Source: 2-01-FULL-41-14 sp046317875 | GTDB taxonomy: Bacteria; Pseudomonadota; Alphaproteobacteria; UBA7879; UBA5542 | Direction of reading: 5' to 3' | Length of the DNA: 64,000 nucleotides | Assembly: GCA_046317875.1 (NCBI GenBank) | Contig: JBKCVN010000025.1 | Coordinates: forward strand, 42,061 to 106,060 | Shown: piece by piece, positions 18,010 through 25,967 of the stretch | Layout of the letters: the number at the start of each line of letters is the position of its first letter | Position numbering within the stretch: position 1 is the first letter of the stretch | Position numbers and translations under genes: made by a program | Notes under the pieces: generated by a model | Databases searched by the model: none | The model's input: only the letters and a program-made list of their open reading frames with translations | Told to the model about the DNA's origin: nothing

Positions 18010-19790
18010 TAGGATAAGTCTTCAAGCTCGTCAATCCACTCAGATACCAAATCTAAACCTTGGTGCCAAAAATGGGGATCTTTGGCATTCAAACTAAAGG
18101 GGCTTAACAACTCGGTATGGTGCAATGTTCCCCCTGCTTCCAGCATGGAAAAATACTTTTCTTGGAAAGCTGGTAATTTATTTTGATAGGTTGCGTATAA
18201 CGAGTTCACCAAACAATTCCCAAAAGCATAAGCATATACATAAAAGGGCACATGGAAGAAATGGGAGATGTACGTCCAATAATAGGCATAATTATCCTTG
18301 AGAACAACAGATGGACCCAGGCTTTCTTGTTGTGTTTTTAACCATAGATCATTGATCTCTTCTGTAGAGAGCTCTTTGGATTTTCGAATATCATGGAATT
18401 CATGTTCAAATTGAGAAAAAGAAATTTGACGCACAATGCTGTTGAGCATGTCGCCTACTTTGCCCGCCAAAAGAATTTTCTTTTCTTCCTTGGATTTGGC
18501 TTGATTTAAAAGTATTTGAAAGGTGAGCATTTCACCGAAAATGCTGGCTGTTTCCGCCAAAGTCAGGGGGGTATCTGCCATTAAATAGCCCTGTTTCGCA
18601 GACAGAACTTGATGAATGCCATGTCCTAGCTCGTGGGCCAAGGTCATCACATCCCATATTTTCCCCTGATAGTTCTGAAGGATATAGGGGTGGGCCGAGG
18701 GAACAGTGGGATGAGAAAAGGCCCCATTATCTTTGCCGGGGCGGACTTCTGCATCGATCCAGTTTTTATCAAAAAACTCTTTTCCAATGGCCGCCATTTT
18801 TGGACAGAATTGGTGATAGGCCGCGAGTACGATTTCTTGGGCCTCGTCCCACGAATATTTCTTTTGAGTGTCTTGGGGAAGGGGGGCATTCCGATCCCAA
18901 TAATTTAATTTATCTTTGCCCAACCATTTGGCTTTTAATTTGTAATATCTATGGCTTAAGGATGGATATTTACTTTGCACGCTTTGTAAAAGTGTTTTCA
19001 CCACTTCGTCTTCCACATTGTTGGCTAAATTGCGGGAAGAAACGGGTCGCGCATACTGGCGCCACTTGTCTTCAATTTGTTTTTCTTTGGCAAGAGTATT
19101 TAAAATTAAGGTAAACAAGGGGGCGCTTTTCTTAAGTCTAGCCCCAAAAGCCTCGGCGGATCGTTGGCGTTCCTCTTCGTTGGCTGAGGTAAAGAAATTC
19201 ATGATCTGGGCAATGGAAAGATCTTTGCCTTCATACTGAAAAGTCATGGTGGCAAATGTTTCATCATATAGACGTACCCAATTCCTGGAAGCGGGTAAAC
19301 TAAGTTCATGGAAAACATGTTCCAGATCTTTATTCAGTTGGTGTTTTTTAAAGATACGGACATTCTCAATCCATGGCTTATAACGGGACAGAAGGGGCGA
19401 TTCACTGTAATAAGATTTAAGGGTAGAGTCGGCGATTTGATTGAATTCCAGGGTGTAGAAAATCAAAGGTGTGGAAAGGTCCGTAATCTTTTCCTGGATA
19501 TTCTGATAAAAAGAGGCCTTTTCTTTATGGGTCATATCTTGGGCAAAAATTAAGGACGCAAAACTGGACAGCCGGCCCATTCTTTCAGATAACGATTCAT
19601 AGTCTTGGATAGAAAGGGCCAGTGCCTGGGAATCCAAGGTGGTCACTTTGCTTTCATATTTTTCTACAAAGGTATCAATGCTGGCTTTAAGAGCCGCTAG
19701 GTCTTTCTCAATGGCGGGATCCTTTACCCCTTTGTATAAATCGTCCAGATTCCATGTGGGTGCTTTTACCTTTAACTTGCCTTTTTCCAT
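18009..19790 (-). CDS. pepF: Oligoendopeptidase F-type M3 metallopeptidase
   Basis: Cytosolic zinc peptidase of the M3B family that cleaves short oligopeptides. The zinc site HELGHGIHQ (near residue 386) is followed downstream by the second-shell glutamate in LAETASIFGE. Its 593 residues match PepF proteins (about 600). The start is at 19790 (MEKGKLKVKAPTWNLDDLY). The divergent tadA begins only 16 bases away, so both promoters must lie in or very near coding sequence. The downstream ABC1 kinase overlaps it by one base. Confidence 0.93.
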   Translation of the reverse strand: MEKGKLKVKAPTWNLDDLYKGVKDPAIEKDLAALKASIDTFVEKYESKVTTLDSQALALSIQDYESLSERMGRLSSFASLIFAQDMTHKEKASFYQNIQEKITDLSTPLIFYTLEFNQIADSTLKSYYSESPLLSRYKPWIENVRIFKKHQLNKDLEHVFHELSLPASRNWVRLYDETFATMTFQYEGKDLSIAQIMNFFTSANEEERQRSAEAFGARLKKSAPLFTLILNTLAKEKQIEDKWRQYARPVSSRNLANNVEDEVVKTLLQSVQSKYPSLSHRYYKLKAKWLGKDKLNYWDRNAPLPQDTQKKYSWDEAQEIVLAAYHQFCPKMAAIGKEFFDKNWIDAEVRPGKDNGAFSHPTVPSAHPYILQNYQGKIWDVMTLAHELGHGIHQVLSAKQGYLMADTPLTLAETASIFGEMLTFQILLNQAKSKEEKKILLAGKVGDMLNSIVRQISFSQFEHEFHDIRKSKELSTEEINDLWLKTQQESLGPSVVLKDNYAYYWTYISHFFHVPFYVYAYAFGNCLVNSLYATYQNKLPAFQEKYFSMLEAGGTLHHTELLSPFSLNAKDPHFWHQGLDLVSEWIDELEDLS

Positions 19791-19806
19791 GATTCCACCT
19801 AGCTTT

Positions 19807-20280
19807 ATGAATATGACTCAGAATACCTATATGATGCAGGCTTTACAAGAAGCAAAATCGGCCGCAGCCAGGGGAGAAGTGCCCGTGGGTGCCCTTATTG
19901 TATATAAGGACGAAATAATCTCGATGCAGTCCAACCGGGTGATTGAACTGAAAGATCCAACGGCCCATGCCGAGCTTTTAGCCATCCGTGAGGCCTGTGA
20001 AAAAATGGGATATGAGCGTTTAATCGATTGCGATATATATGTTACGTTGGAACCTTGCCCCATGTGTGCCACAGCCATTTCGTTTGGCCGGATTAAGACC
20101 GTTTATTATGGAACACCCGATCCCAAAGGGGGAGGCATTCATCATGGGCCCCAAGTTTATAGCCATACAACGTGCCATCATCGGCCCCAGGTTGTACCAG
20201 GGATTCTGCAGCCTGGCTGTAGTGATATTTTAACTTCTTTTTTTAAAAGCCTTCGGCAAGGCAAGAAAGATAAGTTTTAA
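19807..20280 (+). CDS. tadA: tRNA-specific adenosine deaminase
   Basis: Zinc deaminase that makes inosine at position 34 of tRNA-Arg(ACG). The zinc and proton-transfer motif HAELLAIREA and the second zinc motif PCPMCATAI are both intact. The protein is 157 residues from ATG 19807; a longer reading frame from 19639 would run antisense through pepF and is rejected, and ATG 19813 is also possible. No clear Shine-Dalgarno is seen. The gene is followed without a gap by truA (TAA then ATG), forming a two-gene tRNA-modification operon. Confidence 0.93.
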   Translation: MNMTQNTYMMQALQEAKSAAARGEVPVGALIVYKDEIISMQSNRVIELKDPTAHAELLAIREACEKMGYERLIDCDIYVTLEPCPMCATAISFGRIKTVYYGTPDPKGGGIHHGPQVYSHTTCHHRPQVVPGILQPGCSDILTSFFKSLRQGKKDKF

Positions 20281-21027
20281 ATGATGCACCGTATTAAATT
20301 AGTGATCGAATATGATGGAACCCACTATGCGGGGTGGCAACGACAAGAGAATGTTCCCACCATTCAAGAGGAAATAGAAAAGGCGATCGTGAAGTTTTCG
20401 GGATTATCATCGGTGGTCCTTCATGTGGCAGGCCGTACCGATGCGGGGGTTCATGCCTTGGGCCAAGTGGCCCATGTGGATGTACCAGTTCGATTTGGTG
20501 CAGAAACTGTGATGCGGGCGATTAACCATTATTTAGAAGATCAGCCTATTGCTGTTGTGAATGCGACCGGTGTGGATTCTGAGTTTCATGCGCGATTCTC
20601 GGCCATAAAAAGAAGATATCTTTATCGTATCCTGAATCGTCGACCCAAATCCACCCTGGATCAGTATCGGGTATGGCACGTGCCAGTGGATTTGAATGTT
20701 TCTAGAATGAAGAGTGCCGCACAGTTTTTCCTGGGGCAACATGATTTCACTTCTTTTCGAACTGTGCACTGCCAAGGCAAAAGCCCCATTAAAACCCTGG
20801 ACTCATTTAATATCATCCCAAAAGGGAACGAAATAGAATGTTGGATTGAAGCGCCATCTTTTTTGCACCACCAAGTACGCAACATGGTAGGGACTTTGGT
20901 AGAAATTGGAAAGGGCCGATGGGAGGCACAAGACATCAAACGTATTCTAGAGGCTAAGGATAGGTCGGCAGCGGGACCCACTGCCCCCCCTTATGGGCTG
21001 TATTTTATTTCTGTAACGTATAAGTAA
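20281..21027 (+). CDS. truA: tRNA pseudouridine synthase A
   Basis: Forms pseudouridine at positions 38-40 of the tRNA anticodon stem-loop. The catalytic aspartate lies in GRTDAGVHALGQ (near residue 53), preceded by EYDGTHYAGWQRQ, and the C-terminal half has FLHHQVRNMVGTLV. Its 248 residues are normal. It starts directly after the tadA stop codon and is followed by a strong bidirectional terminator. Confidence 0.97.
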   Translation: MMHRIKLVIEYDGTHYAGWQRQENVPTIQEEIEKAIVKFSGLSSVVLHVAGRTDAGVHALGQVAHVDVPVRFGAETVMRAINHYLEDQPIAVVNATGVDSEFHARFSAIKRRYLYRILNRRPKSTLDQYRVWHVPVDLNVSRMKSAAQFFLGQHDFTSFRTVHCQGKSPIKTLDSFNIIPKGNEIECWIEAPSFLHHQVRNMVGTLVEIGKGRWEAQDIKRILEAKDRSAAGPTAPPYGLYFISVTYK

Positions 21028-21030
21028 TAA

Positions 21031-21059
21031 AAAAACCCGGGATTTATTCCCGGGTTTTT
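21031..21059. terminator. Bidirectional rho-independent terminator between truA and tlc
   Basis: A perfect 12-base-pair stem (AAAAACCCGGGA at 21031-21042 pairing with 21048-21059) with a five-base TTTAT loop. A-runs and T-runs on the two sides allow it to end both the truA transcript and the convergent tlc transcript. Confidence 0.93.
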
Positions 21060-21080
21060 CTTTTAAAGATAATCCTAGAA

Positions 21081-22625
21081 TTACTTCTTTTCTTGAGTCA
21101 AAGCTGTGAATTTCTTGCTGAGACCAAAAACAGATAGAATCCAGAAGAACACAACGATTACCAAGATAGGCGCAATGATGTGTACAAGTTGGTACAAGGC
21201 ACTTCCAGCAAAAGCTGTAAGCAAGCCCATTTGTACATAAGCACCACCTGATTTACCGCCACGTCCACCAATCACGTCTACAGCTGCTTTACCCGTTGTT
21301 TTCAATTCTGGGTCAAGAGGAATATAGGCCATTTCCTTGGTTGGATCGAACAAAGAGTACTTTACAGCTTTTCCGAAGGCGTTGACACCAAGCCCTAAGA
21401 ATACTGCAAACACAATTAATTCTTTGTTCATGGCGCCTTGAGCAATAGCTTCGGCAATCTTCATGCCTTCTGGTGTCATGGTGTTGTTATAGAAAATCAC
21501 ACCGAAGAAAATTAAAATACCGATCAAAAGAACAACAGGAGTGATCAACGCCGCAGTTCTCCAAGAGAAACGACGAAGAATGTTGCTTCCCACAAGCATC
21601 AAGGTAATAGCGATAATACCTGTAACCGTAGAAAGACCACCCATCACTGCGTTGTAATCGTTTTCAGTTGGGAAGGCGATCTTAATTTGACCTTTCCATA
21701 CGCCTTCGAAGATGTTGATGGATACGCCGTATGCCAAAACAAGAACGGCAATAAGACCAAGATAAGGAGACTGAGCAATCACTTTGAAGCTTTCCATCAA
21801 AGATAGTTTAGCTTTTTTCTTTTTACCTTCGCCCATAGCTTCAGGATCATAATGCTTCTTGTCTGTTAAAACAGCACGGTTCATCCAGTAGAATGTGGCC
21901 AAGAACACAAACCCTAGAACAAGTACCAATCCCATCAAGTATTTAAGGCTGAGGCCCCAAGCTTCTGATTGAGATAGACCCATAGTCGTTGTTACTTTGG
22001 ACAAGTAATAAACAGCAGGGCCGGATAGAAGAAGACCAAAGTTTCCTAAGAATCCAAACATTCCATAAAAACGCTTTGCTTGAACAACGGGGGTAATAGC
22101 GTTCGCAAATTGCCAGAATAGCAAGGAAAGAATAGCACTTCCCCATAGTTCGGATAGAATATAGAACAGGCTATATGTCCAGTTTCCAATAATAGGAATG
22201 ATCCAGTGTAAACCAGGATATGTGGCCTGATATTGGGCAATTGTTTCAGCAGACATATGTAACGCGTCCTTCAATGGATAAATGATGTACCCAAAGGATC
22301 CAAAGAATGCCAAGAAGGGAAGGGCTGTGATATAAAACAAGCCTTCGCGCTTAAAGATGTTAGCAGCTTTTGTGTACAAAACCATGAAAAGAACGGCAGA
22401 TGCGGTAACCCCAATTCCTTTTAGGAAAGACAAGCTTTCAGCCCCAGATCCGGGTGCCGTTACCACAAGGGCATCCTTTGTGTCACGAAGGACTGTATAA
22501 ATAGCCAAGACACAAAACATGATGAGCCCCATGGGCAAGAATTTCTTTAACTCGTAATTATGAATGGGCCACAGAATCGAGCGCCAACCTGTAAACTCTG
22601 GTGTTGCTAAACGTTTTTCAGACAT
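21081..22625 (-). CDS. tlc: ADP/ATP translocase (Tlc/NTT nucleotide transporter)
   Basis: Twelve-segment inner-membrane exchanger of the NTT family, which imports host ATP in exchange for ADP or takes up other nucleotides. The N-terminal block WRSILWPIHNYELKKFLPMG and the segment YTVLRDTKDALVVTAPGSGAE are family hallmarks, as are the central ELWGSAILSLLFWQFAN and the late DVIGGRGGKSG block. Length (514) matches Rickettsia Tlc (about 500). Whether this copy moves ATP/ADP or another nucleotide cannot be read from sequence alone. Only one copy is seen here. It follows popZ on the same strand after 124 bases that hold a hairpin with a T-run, so it probably has its own promoter. Confidence 0.95.
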   Translation of the reverse strand: MSEKRLATPEFTGWRSILWPIHNYELKKFLPMGLIMFCVLAIYTVLRDTKDALVVTAPGSGAESLSFLKGIGVTASAVLFMVLYTKAANIFKREGLFYITALPFLAFFGSFGYIIYPLKDALHMSAETIAQYQATYPGLHWIIPIIGNWTYSLFYILSELWGSAILSLLFWQFANAITPVVQAKRFYGMFGFLGNFGLLLSGPAVYYLSKVTTTMGLSQSEAWGLSLKYLMGLVLVLGFVFLATFYWMNRAVLTDKKHYDPEAMGEGKKKKAKLSLMESFKVIAQSPYLGLIAVLVLAYGVSINIFEGVWKGQIKIAFPTENDYNAVMGGLSTVTGIIAITLMLVGSNILRRFSWRTAALITPVVLLIGILIFFGVIFYNNTMTPEGMKIAEAIAQGAMNKELIVFAVFLGLGVNAFGKAVKYSLFDPTKEMAYIPLDPELKTTGKAAVDVIGGRGGKSGGAYVQMGLLTAFAGSALYQLVHIIAPILVIVVFFWILSVFGLSKKFTALTQEKK

Positions 22626-22655
22626 GATAAACCTTATATTAAATTAAACCAAAAA

Positions 22656-22684
22656 TGGACTAAGGCTATTTTCAAGCTAGTCCA
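22656..22684 (-). terminator. Hairpin with T-run between popZ and tlc
   Basis: TGGACTA (22656-22662) is the exact inverse of TAGTCCA (22678-22684). On the minus strand the stem is followed by TTTTTGG. It could terminate the tolC-popZ message or act as a leader hairpin for tlc, 30 bases before its start. The stem is short and A+T-rich. Confidence 0.4.
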
Positions 22685-22749
22685 TGAAAATTCTTTGCAT
22701 AGATTCCCAAAAAAGTCAAATCCAAACAAATGGGAATAATTGTAACATT

Positions 22750-23160
22750 TTATCGCGATTTGTGTGAAGGGTTCAAAAGTCTCTGAATTTCTTCTCTTAC
22801 GATTTTTTCCACAATCTGAGACAAATTCTTTTCGATCCAGCTTTTAATAAGGGGATTCATAGAAGTCAGAATCATGGTTTCTAAGGGACTTTTCCCAGAG
22901 CCGGCAGAAGAAACTTTCGGGGCAGGTTTTGCTTCTGATAAAGTTTCTTTCACAGAAATATCGGCTTTCTTTCTTAGAACCAGAACGTCTTCTTTCGGGG
23001 CCACAAGGGGGGGTCTGGTAACTTTTTTAGAGGGTGTTTCCGCCATGGGAGTCAGGCTTGGTTCCATAATTTTTCGAATCGAAGATAGAATCTCTTCCAA
23101 GCTTTCTTCGGGTTGATCTTCAAATGGATTCAAATCTTTAGAGTCCGTGAAGAGCGTCAT
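22750..23160 (-). CDS. popZ: Polar organizing protein PopZ (DUF2497)
   Basis: Pole-organizing scaffold protein that anchors the chromosome origin through ParB in Caulobacter. The N-terminal short helix EESLEEILSSIRKIME (about residues 18-33) and the C-terminal oligomerisation region LIKSWIEKNLSQIVEKIVRE (about 103-122) match PopZ; the middle is a proline- and lysine-containing disordered linker. Its 136 residues are shorter than Caulobacter PopZ (177), mainly in the linker. The start overlaps the tolC stop by four bases; tolC-popZ adjacency is conserved in alphaproteobacteria. Confidence 0.9.
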   Translation of the reverse strand: MTLFTDSKDLNPFEDQPEESLEEILSSIRKIMEPSLTPMAETPSKKVTRPPLVAPKEDVLVLRKKADISVKETLSEAKPAPKVSSAGSGKSPLETMILTSMNPLIKSWIEKNLSQIVEKIVREEIQRLLNPSHKSR

Positions 23161-25298
23161 TTACTGGCCTCGGCTTCTTTCATCAGAGAAGTGGAAAGCT
23201 CTTGCGCCTCTATTCGTTCATCTGGATTAATATTTGTGCCCCAGAATGAGAGATTCTCATAATCAGCTGTTGGATTATACGCGGCCACTTGAAGATTCAA
23301 AGTTTCTGTATTGAGCTGACCAATGGTGGCCAAAAGTTGGTACGAGTTCAATATGACAGCCTGCTCAGCGTTCACTAAATCTACTTGAGCCGAAAATAAC
23401 TCTTGCTCGGCCGTCAGCACATCCAATGTGGTTTTATTGCCTGCCAAAAACTCTTCAGTAACGGTTTCTACAGCAATTTTTGCTGCATTGACCTGGGACT
23501 TAATTTGGGTGATTTTTGCTCGGGCAGCTTCTAGGGAGTCCCAATAGCGACTGACCAATTCCATCACATTTCGGCGTTCGTAAATAGCTGCCAAGCGTTT
23601 CTGGGCCGCCGCATATTTTTGTTGGCGAATACCCGATTGGGTGGCACCCCTGAAGTCCAAAGGAATAGAAAGGGTAGCCCCTGCTTCTACGGCTTCTTGT
23701 CGCCCTCGACCATGGTTGTTGTAATAGGAACTTCCCCAGTTGTCGGTTAATTTTCGGCTGGCAGATGCGCTGATGTCAAAAGAGGGCAGGAGCTCACTGA
23801 AACTTTGGTCGGTTCTGGCTTTGGCGGCGTCTGCGATGGCTTCTTGTTTCTGCAGTTCGGGACTTAATTTAAGAGCCAGCTGGATGGCGTCAGCTTTGGA
23901 GGCTGGTAGTAAGTGGGTAGGTTCCGAGGGTTTCTCTAAGGCTTTTTCTACCGTAATGCCTGTTACTTTGACAAACGTGGCTTTGGCAATTTCAACTTCA
24001 CTCAACGCTGTAATAACGTCTGCTTTGGCTTTGTCTAGTTTGGCTTGGGTTGCGGCCACGTCATATCGTGTTAGTTCTCCAAATTCGTATCGATTTTGGG
24101 CGACTTCTAACTGCTTTTCCAGAAGAGCTTGATTGGCTTTATTTAGACGGAACAATTCTTGGCGGGCAGATAGTTCAATAAAGCTTTTTATGGCCGAATA
24201 CAAAGTGTCTCGTAGGGTGCCCATATAGGCGGCTAACGTGGCATCCAGATTTTTTTCTTGAGCCAGAATATTGGCGGTGGTGGCCCCCCCACTATACAGG
24301 TTTTGTTGCAAGGTAAGACTGCCTTGCGTCGTGCCAGATTGGGTGTTCCCCTGGCTATCGACTCGTGTTCTCGCATTCGATAAGTTTCCACTGGATACAT
24401 AGTCTCCACTGGTTCGGCTGTACCCCAGGCTTGCACTAGTTTTAGGGAGCCATTGTCTTTTGGCACCGGCTAGGGCCATTTGGGCTTCTTTGACCTGGTA
24501 TTCGGCTGTCAAAAGGGGGCTTTGATTATATGCACCTTCAAGCGCGTCTTTTAACGTGAGAAAATTTTGTTCTGTTTTTATTTCTTCTATTTTTTCATCC
24601 GAGGTGGGGCCTGACTCTGCAGACAAGGCCTCTTCCGGTGTTTTTTCGCTGACGGGGGTGACAATCTCGTCATTTAAAACATTTGATTCTGGTTGGGGCT
24701 CAGGGGGGGCAGAGGGTGAGGATTCAGAGGTGGATTCTTGTGGTTCATCTGGTGTGGGAGCAGGGGCTGTTTCAATAGCCTCGCTACTGGACGACTGAAG
24801 GTCATCAGAAGGTGAATTGGTTTCAGAAGGGTCTTCAGCAGAGTCCGTTTGAGTTTCTTGTATAGTGGACGATTCTGTCAAAGTTGTAGGGTCCACGGCT
24901 TCTGTAGGATCCGCCAGGGGCTCAGAGACGGTTTCTGAAGGGACTGTGTCGGAAGCAGGAGATTCCCCATTGGCGGCAGGAATGGATTCTGCAGGTGGGG
25001 TTTCACCAGTTGACGTCATATCAGTATTAGACCCTAAATTGGAATCAGCCTGAGGGACATCTTCCTGAAGGGGCATGGAATCGCTGGGGGTCGAGACATC
25101 CAAGGGAGCCTCAGCCACAACAGGAGCCATCGTTGAAGATGGGTTTCTTCTTCTTTTTTTGTGGCGAGTCTTATTTTTTTTCAGTACTTTGGCAATTTTC
25201 TTGCTTTTTTTAGGACGCGCTGACGCCGTATCCAGACAAGATATGGAAAGTACAACAATTAAAAAAGACACCCAAAAAGATTTAATAATTTTTATCAT
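23157..25298 (-). CDS. tolC: TolC-family outer-membrane protein with a 200-residue acidic insert
   Basis: Outer-membrane channel of type I secretion and efflux systems. A signal peptide (about 1-28, ending TASA) is followed by a very basic stretch (KKSKKIAKVLKKNKTRHKKR), then about 180 residues rich in Ser, Pro, Glu, Thr and Asp, with almost no aromatic residues. The TolC domain begins near residue 245 (FLTLKDALEGAYNQSPLL) and shows the two internal repeats. Total length 713 exceeds E. coli TolC (493) by about the size of the insert. No membrane-fusion or inner-membrane partner is nearby. It is the first gene of a tolC-popZ unit. Confidence 0.93.
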   Translation of the reverse strand: MIKIIKSFWVSFLIVVLSISCLDTASARPKKSKKIAKVLKKNKTRHKKRRRNPSSTMAPVVAEAPLDVSTPSDSMPLQEDVPQADSNLGSNTDMTSTGETPPAESIPAANGESPASDTVPSETVSEPLADPTEAVDPTTLTESSTIQETQTDSAEDPSETNSPSDDLQSSSSEAIETAPAPTPDEPQESTSESSPSAPPEPQPESNVLNDEIVTPVSEKTPEEALSAESGPTSDEKIEEIKTEQNFLTLKDALEGAYNQSPLLTAEYQVKEAQMALAGAKRQWLPKTSASLGYSRTSGDYVSSGNLSNARTRVDSQGNTQSGTTQGSLTLQQNLYSGGATTANILAQEKNLDATLAAYMGTLRDTLYSAIKSFIELSARQELFRLNKANQALLEKQLEVAQNRYEFGELTRYDVAATQAKLDKAKADVITALSEVEIAKATFVKVTGITVEKALEKPSEPTHLLPASKADAIQLALKLSPELQKQEAIADAAKARTDQSFSELLPSFDISASASRKLTDNWGSSYYNNHGRGRQEAVEAGATLSIPLDFRGATQSGIRQQKYAAAQKRLAAIYERRNVMELVSRYWDSLEAARAKITQIKSQVNAAKIAVETVTEEFLAGNKTTLDVLTAEQELFSAQVDLVNAEQAVILNSYQLLATIGQLNTETLNLQVAAYNPTADYENLSFWGTNINPDERIEAQELSTSLMKEAEASK

Positions 25299-25406
25299 TT
25301 ACTGATGAATCCTTAAAAACCACTCAATCATACATATCTTTTCATTAGATGTGAAGATTTTAATAAGCTTGTAAAAACCATACAGCTATTATAAGAAATA
25401 AAAATC

Positions 25407-25967
25407 ATGTCTATGCAAAAACAGTCAGCTTTTTTTTCTTATTACAAATCAAAAAATGAGGAATCCCATCCTTGTGCTGTGGAGGGGTGTGAAAATCCAG
25501 GAAGCCACACCGTACTGCTGAATCCCAAGAATTCGCGTGATCGAGCCCACATGTGTTTAGACCATGCCCAAGCCCATAACAAGAAGCTTGATTATTTTAA
25601 AAACATGGGACGACGTGAGATAGAAAATGAAATTAAAAAAGATACAGTTTGGCGCTTGCCCACATGGCCCTTGCGAGGAGATTATCGTCGTTTATTTATT
25701 CATTCTTCTGTCGAATCTTTTTATGGACGACCCATGGAAAAGACTGCTGCGGCATCCGCCGTTGTTCTTCCCCCCGAGATTGAAGAGGCAGCTAATATAA
25801 TGGGAATCTCTTTGCCCATCACTCTGTCGGCCCTTAAAAAAATATATAAAGAAAAGGTTAAACAGAACCATCCTGACCTTAACCAAAATAAACAAGGGGC
25901 AGAAGAAGAGTTGAAAAAAATTAATATTGCCTATAAAACCCTCTGCGATTATTTAAAACATGCCTAA
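25407..25967 (+). CDS. DnaJ-domain protein with N-terminal Cys/His motif
   Basis: Alphaproteobacterial J-domain co-chaperone of the type with a conserved N-terminal region. It has CAVEGCENPGSH and CLDHAQAHN (residues about 23-60), a possible metal site, then YFKNMGRREIE and WRLPTWPL, which are conserved in this subgroup. The C-terminal J domain (about 130-186) has the HPD tripeptide in VKQNHPDLN needed to stimulate DnaK. At 186 residues it is not a full DnaJ. Its stop overlaps the next gene (GT39) by 8 bases. An ATG two codons in is an alternative start. Confidence 0.85.
   Translation: MSMQKQSAFFSYYKSKNEESHPCAVEGCENPGSHTVLLNPKNSRDRAHMCLDHAQAHNKKLDYFKNMGRREIENEIKKDTVWRLPTWPLRGDYRRLFIHSSVESFYGRPMEKTAAASAVVLPPEIEEAANIMGISLPITLSALKKIYKEKVKQNHPDLNQNKQGAEEELKKINIAYKTLCDYLKHA

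Noticed and set aside
24556..25053. Plus-strand frames over the acidic insert of tolC
   Set aside because: They are antisense readings of the low-complexity insert, without start signals or protein-like composition.
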